Made by a program: the position numbers and the translations under genes. A stretch of DNA of 16,386 nucleotides from Clostridiales bacterium (GTDB lineage: Bacteria > Bacillota > Clostridia > Oscillospirales > Oscillospiraceae). Shown here piece by piece: positions 1 through 7,309 of the stretch. The notes beneath the pieces were generated by a model. It was given only the letters and a program-made list of their open reading frames with translations, was not told the origin of the DNA and did not search any database. The stretch lies in assembly GCA_019420945.1 (NCBI GenBank), contig JAHZGF010000001.1, positions 1 through 16,386 on the forward strand, given 5' to 3'. How positions within the stretch are numbered: position 1 is the first letter of the stretch; every line of letters begins with the position of its first letter.

Positions 1-23
1 TTCGAATCCCGACACTCCGACCA
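1..23 (+). tRNA. 3' end of a tRNA, probably tRNA-Pro (5' part outside window)
   Basis: The window opens inside a tRNA. Bases 1-7 (ttcgaat) are a canonical T-loop, 8-12 (cccga) the 3' side of the T-stem, 13-19 (cactccg) the 3' strand of the acceptor stem, 20 the discriminator A, and 21-23 an encoded CCA. The implied acceptor 5' strand is CGGAGTG. A C1-G72 pair with discriminator A73 is typical of tRNA-Pro in bacteria, so Pro is the best guess, but the anticodon lies outside the window. A terminator follows directly, so this is the last gene of its transcription unit. Confidence 0.8.
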
Positions 24-24
24 T

Positions 25-78
25 GCGGAGTATCATGAGAGGATTTCAAAGGTCCTTTTGATGATACTCCGCTTTTTT
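25..78 (+). terminator. Rho-independent terminator after the tRNA
   Basis: A perfect 12-bp stem (gcggagtatcat at 25-36 pairing with atgatactccgc at 61-72) is followed by six T at 73-78. The stem begins one base after the tRNA CCA. Its 5' arm also contains cggagt, which could pair with the actccg of the tRNA acceptor strand, so the two structures partly compete in the nascent transcript. Confidence 0.88.
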
Positions 79-151
79 ATTTCCAAATCTGCATGGCTAT
101 AAATGTGCCAATCCAGTGATTTGATAACGCTGTTGCGTTCTGATAAGCTCG

Positions 152-180
152 TTGACATTAACCGGAAAACATGATATATA
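152..180 (+). promoter_or_regulatory. Sigma-A promoter of the MATE gene
   Basis: TTGACA at 152-157 is a perfect -35. A 17-bp spacer leads to TATATA at 175-180 as the -10. The expected transcription start is near base 187, about 90 bases upstream of the MATE start codon. This is the closest match to consensus of any promoter in the window. Confidence 0.75.
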
Positions 181-193
181 TAAAGGCGCGTAA

Positions 194-250
194 GCTATAT
201 TTTTCCTTGTGGGTGAGATAAACAAGGGGGAATATAGCCTTTTCTTTTAT
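194..250 (+). terminator. Terminator-like hairpin in the MATE leader
   Basis: Bases 194-209 pair with 223-238 over 16 consecutive positions, including three G-U pairs, around a 13-base loop. The stem is followed by a pyrimidine-rich, mostly T stretch at 239-250. It lies between the predicted transcription start (about 187) and the MATE start codon (277), so it could cut transcription short before the gene. Alternatively it is a 5' stabilising hairpin. Little transcribed sequence lies upstream of it for a competing antiterminator. No leader peptide with a convincing ribosome binding site was seen. Confidence 0.55.
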
Positions 251-276
251 TTCAAAAGAAAAGAGGGCCCCATAAG

Positions 277-1632
277 ATGCAGCAAACATTTATGAAAACA
301 AGACCAATTCTGCCGCTGGTTCTGTCGATGTCTTTGCCAATGGTCATTTCGATGATGGTAGCATCGCTGTACAATATTGTTGACAGCTATTATGTTGCGA
401 AAATCAGCGAGGATGCGATGACGGCATTGTCTTTGGTTTATCCCATTCAGAACCTCATCAATGCTGTTACCATCGGATTTTCCATTGGCGCCAATGCGGT
501 GATTTCCTATCACCTTGGTGCGCAGGACAACCTAAAAGCCAATGCTGCAGCAACACAGAGTATCATTTATAATGCAATCCACGGCATTATTTTAACGATT
601 GGATGTATTGCCGTCATGCCGCTTTTTCTGCATCTGTTTACCACAGATGAACAGGTTATAGAGCTGGGAGTGCGCTATTCCAGAATTGCTTTCGTTTTTG
701 CGGTATTTGTAGCTGTTTCTATGTCGCTGGAAAAGATATTTCAGGCGGCTGGGAAAATGCTGATGACCATGATCTGCATGATGTCTGGCTGTGTTGCAAA
801 TATCATTTTAGACCCGATTTTGATTTTTGGTTGGGGCCCGTTTCCGAAGATGGGAATTGAGGGCGCTGCTTTAGCCACGGGTATCGGTCAAACGCTTAGT
901 TTAGCTATATATGTGATCTGTTATTTGGTGGGACATTTTCCGGTACGACTCGGCTTTGCTTCTCATACATTTGATTTACAATTAACCAGGAAAATTTATT
1001 CTGTAGGTATTCCCGCAACCCTTAACTTAGCGCTGCCGTCTCTGTTGATTTCGTGTTTGAATATCATCTTATCTGCATATTCCCAGGTCTATGTGTTGGT
1101 TTTAGGCGTATATTATAAACTGCAAACGTTCCTGTATTTGCCTGCCAATGGAATTGTTCAAGGAATGCGACCTATCATCGGCTACAATTTTGGAGCCAAA
1201 GAACATGTCAGAGTACAAAAGATCTATCGTGTGGCACTTGTGCTTTCTGCTTGCATTATGGCGGTTGGAACCGCACTCTGTTGGCTCATTCCAGGCCGGT
1301 TGATTGGGTTATTCTCCACCAGCGCCGATACGATTGCGGCAGGTAGTACAGCGCTGAAGATAATTAGCATGGGATTTGTGGTTTCTTCTGTTTCCATCAT
1401 TTCATGCGGAGCATTGGAAGGTCTGGGGCTGGGAAGACCCTCGCTGGCCATTTCCTTGCTCCGGTATGCAGTATTGATTATTCCTGTGGCGTTTGTTTTG
1501 AGCCGGTTTTTTGCAGAAGTTGGTGTGTGGCACGCATTCTGGATCACTGAGATCGTTACAGCTATCATTGCTTATTATCTTTATAAAAGAAAAACTTCTG
1601 TTCAGAATGATATTGCAGATATAGCAAATTAG
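277..1632 (+). CDS. MATE family multidrug efflux transporter
   Basis: The 451-residue protein is an inner-membrane antiporter expected to export cationic drugs or metabolites using a Na+ or H+ gradient. Its length matches the MATE family and is close to MepA of Staphylococcus. About twelve hydrophobic segments are visible in two homologous halves. The N-terminal stretch around residues 28-50 (YNIVDSYYVAKISEDAMTAL) and the GIEGAALATGIGQ motif near residue 192 are MATE signatures. The ATG at 277 follows a modest aagaggg ribosome binding site. The gene is monocistronic, lying between a tRNA terminator and a long hairpin, and its base composition is clearly more AT-rich than the genes after 1855, which suggests separate ancestry. 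The transported substrate cannot be read from sequence. Confidence 0.9.
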   Translation: MQQTFMKTRPILPLVLSMSLPMVISMMVASLYNIVDSYYVAKISEDAMTALSLVYPIQNLINAVTIGFSIGANAVISYHLGAQDNLKANAAATQSIIYNAIHGIILTIGCIAVMPLFLHLFTTDEQVIELGVRYSRIAFVFAVFVAVSMSLEKIFQAAGKMLMTMICMMSGCVANIILDPILIFGWGPFPKMGIEGAALATGIGQTLSLAIYVICYLVGHFPVRLGFASHTFDLQLTRKIYSVGIPATLNLALPSLLISCLNIILSAYSQVYVLVLGVYYKLQTFLYLPANGIVQGMRPIIGYNFGAKEHVRVQKIYRVALVLSACIMAVGTALCWLIPGRLIGLFSTSADTIAAGSTALKIISMGFVVSSVSIISCGALEGLGLGRPSLAISLLRYAVLIIPVAFVLSRFFAEVGVWHAFWITEIVTAIIAYYLYKRKTSVQNDIADIAN

Positions 1633-1749
1633 ATGCTAGAGGATGCAATTAAAAGGAAATGTGGCAGTCTGTCAATCAGATTTTGCGTGCTACAATTATT
1701 TCACATAAGCAGCAATTTCAGATTGATTTGGGTAATATAGAAGCAATAT

Positions 1750-1789
1750 GCCGCAGAAACCCGCCCTGAGTAGGGCGGGTTTCTGCGGC
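1750..1789. terminator. Perfect 18-bp hairpin between convergent genes
   Basis: gccgcagaaacccgccct (1750-1767) pairs without mismatch with 1772-1789 around the loop gagt. The hairpin sits between the end of the plus-strand MATE gene and the end of the minus-strand acetyltransferase gene. T runs are short on both sides (ctttaa on plus, attgctt on minus), so it is probably a bidirectional terminator with a weak U-tract or a 3'-end stabiliser. Confidence 0.7.
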
Positions 1790-1854
1790 TTTAAACAACA
1801 TTAAATTGCAGCACTGTTGGGGATAAGAAGCATACTGCCGAAAAAGGAAAACTG

Positions 1855-2439
1855 TTACCGATTCTCTCGGATCACCCGGCAAGGGGAACCGTGGGCAACC
1901 GTATTGGATGGAATGTCTCTGGTCACCACGCTCCCGGCCCCGATCACCACATTGTCACCGATGGTAACACCCGGCATAATAATGACGCCGCCGCCGATCC
2001 AGACATGATTTCCAATGTTGACAGGAGCGGTCTGGGTTTTGCAGAAGGCAAAGGAGCCATCCTCTCTTTGTCCGCCGAACCGGTGTCGGGCATTGGTGGG
2101 GTGAAATGCAGTGTAGATCTGCACATTTGGAGCAATGAGGGCGTGATCCCCGATGCGGATAGTATTGTCATCCAAAAAGGTACAGTTCATATTTACTTCG
2201 CAGTGGTCGCCAAAGAAAATGTTATTTCCGTAATCCACATAAAAGGGAGGGGTAATCCAGAGGTTTTCTCCCATTCCCCCCAGAAGTTGGCGTAGAATTT
2301 GCTCTTTTTTTTCAAGATCAGCAGAGTCTGCCTGATTGTAATCCCGCACCAGGTCTTTTGCCCGGTGCCATTGGGCCAGAAGCTCCGGATCTCCGCAGTC
2401 GTATAACTGGCCCGCCAGCATTTTTTCCCGCTCTGTCAT
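1855..2439 (-). CDS. Maltose/galactoside O-acetyltransferase family (Maa/LacA/NodL-like)
   Basis: The 194-residue acyltransferase is predicted to move an acetyl group from acetyl-CoA to a sugar or related hydroxyl acceptor in the cytoplasm. The N-terminal Mac domain (residues about 4-55, beginning EKMLAGQLYD) is followed by left-handed beta-helix hexapeptide repeats (for example IGDHALIAPNVQI and IGNHVWIGGGVIIMPGVTIGDNVVIGAGSVV). The candidate catalytic histidine is in YTAFHP, where LacA has its active-site His. It is slightly longer than E. coli Maa (183 residues), through extra residues after that histidine. The start is supported by an AGGATGG sequence six bases upstream. It is the last gene of the minus-strand run, 39 bases after the methyltransferase. 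The physiological acceptor is unknown. Confidence 0.88.
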   Translation of the reverse strand: MTEREKMLAGQLYDCGDPELLAQWHRAKDLVRDYNQADSADLEKKEQILRQLLGGMGENLWITPPFYVDYGNNIFFGDHCEVNMNCTFLDDNTIRIGDHALIAPNVQIYTAFHPTNARHRFGGQREDGSFAFCKTQTAPVNIGNHVWIGGGVIIMPGVTIGDNVVIGAGSVVTRDIPSNTVAHGSPCRVIRENR

Positions 2440-2478
2440 ATCTATCCATCCTGTCCGACATGCTTTATAAAGTCAAGT

Positions 2479-3210
2479 TTATTTTTTCCTGGCGGAGACC
2501 AGCAGCATCATAGGACGGCGCATTTCGTCCCGCATACCCGGCAGATCCATCATACTTTCCGGGGGCTGAGGTTCAATGATATGGGTGAGTTCAAAACCAT
2601 TTTCCAATAAGGTGTTGAGATAGGTGGTGAGCGTTCGGTGATATTTGGTTACCTGTTCTCCCAGGAAAATTGCCTGGCGTGGTCCTTCGTAATAATAGTT
2701 GTCCACGGGGAAATGGAGAATATTGCCCTGGTTGTCATAAAACCAGTCCTGGGTACCATAGGCGGTAAACACCGGATGCTCCACGGAAAAGACAAAGGTC
2801 CCGCCGGATTTCAGCCAATGGGAGATCTGCTCCACCAGAGGGGCAAACTCCTTGACATAGTGGAAGGCCAGGGAACTCAGCACCACGTCAAAGCTCCCGT
2901 CCTCAAAGCGCAGGTCCTCCATGGCGGCACACCGATAGCAAATTCCAGGATGGGCGTTTCTCTTGCCGGCCTCTTCCAGCATCTTGTGGGAGATGTCCGT
3001 TCCCAGCACAGATTTGGCCCCATGTTCCGCGGCATATTTGCAGTGCCAGCCATAGCCGCAGCCCAGATCCAGTACTGCGGTGCCCTGAAAGTCGGGGAGA
3101 ATTTTTTCCAACTCTGACCACTCTCCGGCACCCTTCAGGCCTTTTTGAGAGCGTTCCATTTGACTATACTTCAGAAAAAAGGACTCATTGTCGTATTTGT
3201 TTTCTTTCAT
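2479..3210 (-). CDS. Class I SAM-dependent methyltransferase
   Basis: The 243-residue cytoplasmic methyltransferase has a Rossmann fold. Motif I is VLDLGCGYGWHC (residues about 46-57); the acidic residue that binds the SAM ribose is in GTDIS; and the DVVLSSLAFHYV stretch corresponds to the motif II region of Methyltransf_11 proteins. The C-terminal half carries an aromatic-rich insertion (NYYYEG region) typical of clostridial members with no assigned substrate. Its ATG overlaps the stop of the upstream flavoprotein gene by 4 nt (ATGA), and a gagga ribosome binding site lies six bases before it, so translation is probably coupled. The substrate (small molecule, tRNA or protein) is unknown. Confidence 0.88.
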   Translation of the reverse strand: MKENKYDNESFFLKYSQMERSQKGLKGAGEWSELEKILPDFQGTAVLDLGCGYGWHCKYAAEHGAKSVLGTDISHKMLEEAGKRNAHPGICYRCAAMEDLRFEDGSFDVVLSSLAFHYVKEFAPLVEQISHWLKSGGTFVFSVEHPVFTAYGTQDWFYDNQGNILHFPVDNYYYEGPRQAIFLGEQVTKYHRTLTTYLNTLLENGFELTHIIEPQPPESMMDLPGMRDEMRRPMMLLVSARKK

Positions 3211-4466
3211 TTGGAATCCTCAGTTTTTGATGAATGGCCCAGCAATTCAGCGGCAGCAGCGCCGGCAGAGAGGCCGGAACACCAGGCCCAGTGGAGGTTA
3301 TAGCCGCCGCAGTCTCCCACCACGTCCAGTACCTCGCCGCACAGAAACAGCCCTGGACACCGAAGCGAGGCAAAATTCGGGCCCACTTCCTCCAGCAGCA
3401 CCCCGCCGCCGGTGACCTGAGCATGGTCCCAGGTGAGGGGGCCAGACACATGAAAATGCCAATTTTTCAGGGTGTCTGCCAGTTTCAGTATCTGACCTGT
3501 GAAGAGGGTTGAAGCAGTCTGGGAAAGGGGAGAGAGACCGGCAGCCTTCATAACAGCAAAGAGCAGTTTTTTGTGGACCAAGCCCGGCAGGAACTGTTCC
3601 AGGGAGGCATTGGGATATCGGGCAGCCTGGGTACGGAGCAGGTGAACCAACTCCTTTAAATGCCACTGGGGCACCAAATCCACCGCCAGTTCCGCCCCGG
3701 CGATGTCCCGGCCCAGCAGACAGGAGAGCTGAAACACCGGAATTCCGGAAAGACCGTAATCGGTAAACTGAATTTCTCCCTGCTCTCTTCCCAGTTCCGT
3801 TCCGTTTCGCAGAAGTCTGATGGTCCCATGAGCCCGAATTCCCTTCAATCCCTTGACCACAGAATCGCTGCATTTCAGCGCCACCAGACAGGGGAAGGGG
3901 GTGGCATAGCGGTGCCCCAACTGTTTTGCCAGAGCAAAACCGGAGCCGTCGGTGCCCTGTTTGGGGGCAGCCCGACCTCCGGCGGCCAGAATCAGCGCCC
4001 GGGAGCGGTACTGCTGCCCGTCCTCGGTGACCACGAGAAAGGAATCCCCCTGTCGCTGGGCCTGCTTAACCTTGGCGGAACAGATTACCTCCACCCCGGA
4101 ATATTCCAGGGCCAGCAATAAGGTGTCCAGCACCGCGGCGGCCTGGCGGGCATTGGGGTAGACCCGGCCCATCTCCTCAGTGGCGCAATCCAGCCCCAGC
4201 CTGGAGAAAAAGTCCAGGGTCCGCTGGGTGGGCATCTGCCACAAAAAGCCCGAAAGCAGCTCCGGTTGACTGGAATGGTAATGTTCCTGGCCCATGCTTC
4301 GGTTGGTGAGATTACAGCGACCGTTGCCGGTGGCCAGTATTTTTTTGCCCACCCGATCCAGCCCCTCCAATAAGGCAATCCGGGCCCCAGGGGCCCGCTG
4401 GGAGGCACTGAGTGCAGCGGCCAGGCCCGAGGCGCCGCCGCCGATGATGATGATATCTTGTCTCAT
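3207..4466 (-). CDS. HI0933-family FAD-dependent oxidoreductase (YhiN-like)
   Basis: The 419-residue flavoprotein starts MRQDIIIIGGGASGLAAALSAS, a dinucleotide-binding GxGxxG site for FAD. It contains the family signature GRCNLTN near residue 51 and a C-terminal FAD-binding segment (FLCGEVLDVVGDCGGYNLHWAW). An in-frame start 54 bases further upstream exists, but the ATG at 4466 is preferred: it overlaps the stop of the pseudouridine synthase gene by 4 nt and places the Rossmann motif at the N-terminus as in homologues. Database names such as BaiN (bile acid 7-dehydroxylation) are often given to this family, but it is widespread and mostly uncharacterised. Nothing here shows a bile acid role. 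Confidence 0.88.
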   Translation of the reverse strand: MRQDIIIIGGGASGLAAALSASQRAPGARIALLEGLDRVGKKILATGNGRCNLTNRSMGQEHYHSSQPELLSGFLWQMPTQRTLDFFSRLGLDCATEEMGRVYPNARQAAAVLDTLLLALEYSGVEVICSAKVKQAQRQGDSFLVVTEDGQQYRSRALILAAGGRAAPKQGTDGSGFALAKQLGHRYATPFPCLVALKCSDSVVKGLKGIRAHGTIRLLRNGTELGREQGEIQFTDYGLSGIPVFQLSCLLGRDIAGAELAVDLVPQWHLKELVHLLRTQAARYPNASLEQFLPGLVHKKLLFAVMKAAGLSPLSQTASTLFTGQILKLADTLKNWHFHVSGPLTWDHAQVTGGGVLLEEVGPNFASLRCPGLFLCGEVLDVVGDCGGYNLHWAWCSGLSAGAAAAELLGHSSKTEDSK

Positions 4467-5137
4467 GGTTTCACGTCCAGTTGCGGTTGTAAAGATGAAA
4501 AAAGCGTCCAGGGCCAGCACCTGGGAGGCGGAGCCTCAAAGTGTACCCATTCGCTGCTTTGGGGATGGTAAAAGCCCAGGGAATGGGACCAGAGGGCAAT
4601 GCCCTGCATTTCTTGTGGTGTGCCGCCGTATTTTTGATCCCCCACCAACGGCAGACCCCGGCTGGAGAACTGGCAGCGGATCTGGTGCGTTCTGCCGGTG
4701 AGCAGCCGGACGGCAACCAGAGAGAATCCCTCTCTCTCCTCCAGCAGGCGATATTGGAGTACTGCCTCCCGTACCTCTTTGCCCGGTTCCCGGGCCACAT
4801 AGGTCATTCGCCGAGCTTTGTCCCGGCCCAGCAGATCCCGGAATTCCCCCTCCGGGGAGGAAGGCGAGCCCTGGACTACGGCCAGATACTCCTTCTCAAA
4901 GCGGTGGTCCGCCACCTGCTGGGAGAGCAGCTGAGCGGCCATTCGGGACCGGGCCAGCACCATGACGCCCCCTACCACCTGATCCAGTCGATGCACCGTG
5001 CGCAGACAGGCCTTTGGATCATTTAGTTGGCAGCGCAGCTGTTCCGGCAGTCCGCCGGGCTCATCGGTGGATCGAATCCCCGCCGGTTTTAAACAGACCA
5101 GGATGCGATTATCCTGATATAGACATTTGATCTCCAT
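4463..5137 (-). CDS. RluA-family pseudouridine synthase
   Basis: The 224-residue enzyme is predicted to isomerise uridine to pseudouridine in rRNA or tRNA. The catalytic motif VHRLDQVVGGVMVLAR (Asp near residue 52) fits the HRLD signature. The downstream LLTGRTHQIRCQF motif (residues about 144-156) and the LVGDQKYGG segment are also characteristic of RluA proteins. There is no N-terminal S4 domain, so it is a short RluA or RluC-like form. Its ATG directly follows the TAA of the DNA repair gene, giving TAAATG on the minus strand, and its stop overlaps the start of the next gene. It is therefore the second cistron of a tight operon. The exact RNA target cannot be assigned. Confidence 0.9.
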   Translation of the reverse strand: MEIKCLYQDNRILVCLKPAGIRSTDEPGGLPEQLRCQLNDPKACLRTVHRLDQVVGGVMVLARSRMAAQLLSQQVADHRFEKEYLAVVQGSPSSPEGEFRDLLGRDKARRMTYVAREPGKEVREAVLQYRLLEEREGFSLVAVRLLTGRTHQIRCQFSSRGLPLVGDQKYGGTPQEMQGIALWSHSLGFYHPQSSEWVHFEAPPPRCWPWTLFSSLQPQLDVKP

Positions 5138-5830
5138 TTACTTGACCTTCCATCCCCGTAAAAACTGCTTTTGCTCCGGCGTGATCCGATAACTCTCCAA
5201 GGCTTTCTGGATGGACTTGTTGTGAGTCCACCGTTCCAGTCTGTATTGCGTCAGATAGGGGAGCGCGGCATCATACTGCTTGGCCAGGGCGGTGGCAAAA
5301 TACCAGGCTATCATCATATTGACATAATATTCTGAAGAGTGAACCTCAGCCACCCATTCCAGATACTCCGGAGAAAAGGCGTCATCCAGAAAATGGCGCA
5401 TCAGCATACCGATGCCGTAACGCACCGTGTAGGTGTGATCGCTGTCCAGCCAGCGCCGGCACTGATCCCGGAGCTGGGGCAGGTGGCGCTTGAATACGGC
5501 AGGGGACATACTGTCACAGGTGGCCCAGTTGTCCACATAGGGCAGGAAGTGCTCCAGCCGGGCAATGACCTGGTCGTAATCCCGGATCCGCTCAATCAGG
5601 AAAGCGTGGAGGTTATTTTCCTCATAGTAACGGTGAGGGAGCAGATCCAGAAATGCCGCCCCCTCCGGCTGCCGGGCCAGTTCCCGGGCCATGGTCCGAA
5701 GCTGGGGGGTGCGCACCCCGATGATGGTTTCCGGGGGAAGGGTGGGCAGCAGCGTGCGCTGAAAGTCACGGTATTTAATATCCTGGGCAGAAAAAAGCCG
5801 TTCTTCGATCCGTTGTTCCAGATCTGTCAT
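5138..5830 (-). CDS. DNA alkylation repair protein (AlkD-like HEAT-repeat glycosylase)
   Basis: The 230-residue all-helical protein belongs to the DNA alkylation repair family, whose members AlkC and AlkD remove N3- and N7-alkylated bases. Visible landmarks are IIGVRTPQLRTMAREL near residue 36, the EENNLHAFLI stretch near residue 70, VDNWATCDSM near residue 98, and the MMIAWYFATALAKQY and WTHNKSIQKALES segments in the C-terminal HEAT repeats. These match the usual order and the usual length of about 220-235 residues. The ATG is preceded by gaggggt. It is the first gene of the minus-strand operon, with a candidate promoter about 35 bases upstream, so its promoter probably drives the RluA, flavoprotein and methyltransferase genes too. 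Confidence 0.9.
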   Translation of the reverse strand: MTDLEQRIEERLFSAQDIKYRDFQRTLLPTLPPETIIGVRTPQLRTMARELARQPEGAAFLDLLPHRYYEENNLHAFLIERIRDYDQVIARLEHFLPYVDNWATCDSMSPAVFKRHLPQLRDQCRRWLDSDHTYTVRYGIGMLMRHFLDDAFSPEYLEWVAEVHSSEYYVNMMIAWYFATALAKQYDAALPYLTQYRLERWTHNKSIQKALESYRITPEQKQFLRGWKVK

Positions 5831-5862
5831 TGCAACCCCTCGCTTTTCCGTGCTTTTTCATT

Positions 5863-5891
5863 AGGATATTGTATTTTCCTCATTCCGTCAA
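5863..5891 (-). promoter_or_regulatory. Candidate promoter of the minus-strand repair operon
   Basis: On the minus strand TTGACG (5886-5891) is followed, after a 17-bp spacer, by TATCCT (5863-5868). The -35 matches consensus at 5 of 6 positions and the -10 at 4 of 6. Transcription would begin near 5856, leaving a leader of about 26 nt that includes the gaggggt ribosome binding site. Confidence 0.5.
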
Positions 5892-6092
5892 GGCTGCGAA
5901 AGATTGGCATCGTTAAACATTTCTTAAGGGGATACCTGCTTTTTTCTTTCAATTTTAATGGCTATACTGAAATGGTATTAAAAAATATGATTTGCCGCTT
6001 TATGAGAATGAAGACAAGCAGGCATTATTTTCGTTTTATGGATTGAGTTGCTCAAGCTGTTTATGTTTTCCCTGGAGGTTGAACAGGAAAAG

Positions 6093-6677
6093 ATGTTGCC
6101 TTTTATCAAAGATTGGGATTGGAAAAAGACCCTGTCCCTGTTATTGCTGATTCTATTGCTTTTCTGCGTAGGAGCTCTTTTTTGGGCCTACCTGAATGGA
6201 AAGTTTGATTCCCCGGAGACCCTGAAGGCCTATGTAGGTTCCTTCGGTGTGTTTGCACCCATTGTGCTCACCGTGATTCAGGCAGGGCAAGTGGTGGTGC
6301 CGGTGCTGCCGGGTTTTCTGGGTTGTGCTGTAGGCGCCGCCTTGTTCGGCCCGGTGGCCGGTTTTATCTGCAACTACATTGGTATCTGTGCCGGTTCCAT
6401 CATTGCCTATTTCCTGGCCCGTTACTATGGAGTCGGTCTGGTGCGATCACTATTTAAAGAAGAGAAATACGCCAAGTGGGAAAAGTGGATTGGAAAGTGG
6501 AAATGTTATCCCCTGATTTTGTTTGTGGTCACGCTGCTGCCTCTGTTTCCAGATGATTTCTTTTGCTATTTCTCCGGGTTGACCACGATGCGGGCCCGTC
6601 GTTTCATTTGGATTATCTTGTTGGGGAAACCCTGGTGTATTTTGGGATATAGTCTGTTGTTTGGAGGGATATTATGA
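6093..6677 (+). CDS. TVP38/TMEM64 family membrane protein (VTT domain)
   Basis: The 194-residue integral membrane protein of the DedA/VTT superfamily has an N-terminal membrane helix (residues about 12-33). The VTT core includes VIQAGQVVVPVLPGF, GAALFGPVAGFICNYIG and the later LPLFPDDFFCYFSGLTTM, which is the conserved PDD/GLT element. VTT proteins are now associated with phospholipid scrambling or flipping. Start choice: an in-frame TTG at 6048 and an ATG at 6063 lack good ribosome binding sites, whereas the ATG at 6093 has aggaaaag directly before it and ggagg at 6074. The gene overlaps the start of pssA by 4 nt (ATGA). Its position with PS synthase and PS decarboxylase suggests phosphatidylethanolamine or phosphatidylserine as its lipid; that is inference. 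Confidence 0.85.
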   Translation: MLPFIKDWDWKKTLSLLLLILLLFCVGALFWAYLNGKFDSPETLKAYVGSFGVFAPIVLTVIQAGQVVVPVLPGFLGCAVGAALFGPVAGFICNYIGICAGSIIAYFLARYYGVGLVRSLFKEEKYAKWEKWIGKWKCYPLILFVVTLLPLFPDDFFCYFSGLTTMRARRFIWIILLGKPWCILGYSLLFGGIL

Positions 6678-7309
6678 GAACGAAGAGAGGCTTGTTGGGA
6701 TATTACAATTACACGGTTATCCTGACCTACATAGGAATGCTGGTGGCCTTCGTGGGTATTACGTTGGCGTTGGACGGAGCATTTAAAAAGGCGGTAATTT
6801 GCCTGATGGTGGCAGGAGTTTGCGACATGTTTGACGGAACCATTGCCTCCACTCGTCCCAGAATGCCCAAGGAGCGCCGGTTTGGAATCCAGATCGATTC
6901 CCTGTGCGATTTGATTTGCTTCGGGGTATTTCCGGCTCTGATGGTCTATATCGCCAATGACCGCTCTCGGTTAGCCATGGTGATTTGCTCTGCATATGTA
7001 CTCTGCGCCCTGATCCGGCTGGCTTACTTCAATGTGCTGGAAGAGGAGCGCCAGAACACCACCCAGGAGCACCGGACAAGCTATCTGGGAATGCCGGTCA
7101 CCACCATTGCGCTGCTGCTGCCCGCGCTCTTCGGACTGGATCGGCTGGGCGTCATTTCTATGGGAGTAGGCGGCCTTGTGCTGCTCTGTGTGGCAGGCAT
7201 TGTCTTCCTGCTGCCAGTCCCCATTAAAAAGCCCCACCGCATTGGAAGGGTCATCATGCTGATTGTCGGTGCTTTTGAGTTCTGCGTGCTGATGATTGGA
7301 GCCACCTGA
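6674..7309 (+). CDS. pssA: CDP-diacylglycerol--serine O-phosphatidyltransferase
   Basis: The 211-residue membrane enzyme makes phosphatidylserine from CDP-diacylglycerol and serine. The CDP-alcohol phosphotransferase signature is present with its four aspartates: D51, D54-G55, A58, then G71, D75 and D79 (DMFDGTIAS through GIQIDSLCD). The Arg that usually follows the Ala is Ser59 here, with Arg61 two positions on and a longer spacing to G71, as in the clostridial type that carries several extra residues before the RFG. About six membrane segments follow. It overlaps the VTT gene by 4 nt and its TGA shares a base with the ATG of psd (TGATG). The adjacent decarboxylase fixes the choice of PS synthase over PgsA. 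Confidence 0.92.
   Translation: MRTKRGLLGYYNYTVILTYIGMLVAFVGITLALDGAFKKAVICLMVAGVCDMFDGTIASTRPRMPKERRFGIQIDSLCDLICFGVFPALMVYIANDRSRLAMVICSAYVLCALIRLAYFNVLEEERQNTTQEHRTSYLGMPVTTIALLLPALFGLDRLGVISMGVGGLVLLCVAGIVFLLPVPIKKPHRIGRVIMLIVGAFEFCVLMIGAT

Noticed and set aside
102..173. 24-codon open frame upstream of the MATE promoter
   Set aside because: It overlaps the -35 element, has no ribosome binding site and no recognisable relatives; too short to support as a gene or as a remnant.
1659..1769. 36-codon open frame after the MATE gene, and a second one starting at 1633
   Set aside because: No family resemblance, the first ends inside the long hairpin, and the ribosome binding site is too close to the ATG. 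More likely non-coding or decayed sequence.
3207..4466. Reading the HI0933-family gene as bile acid gene baiN because a bile salt hydrolase is nearby
   Set aside because: The family is widespread outside bile acid metabolisers, the gene sits in a repair/RNA modification operon on a separate transcription unit, and no other bai genes are present.
4467..4520. Extended N-terminus for the HI0933-family flavoprotein
   Set aside because: It would overlap the upstream gene by about 58 bases and push the FAD-binding motif away from the N-terminus; the ATGA overlap start is better.
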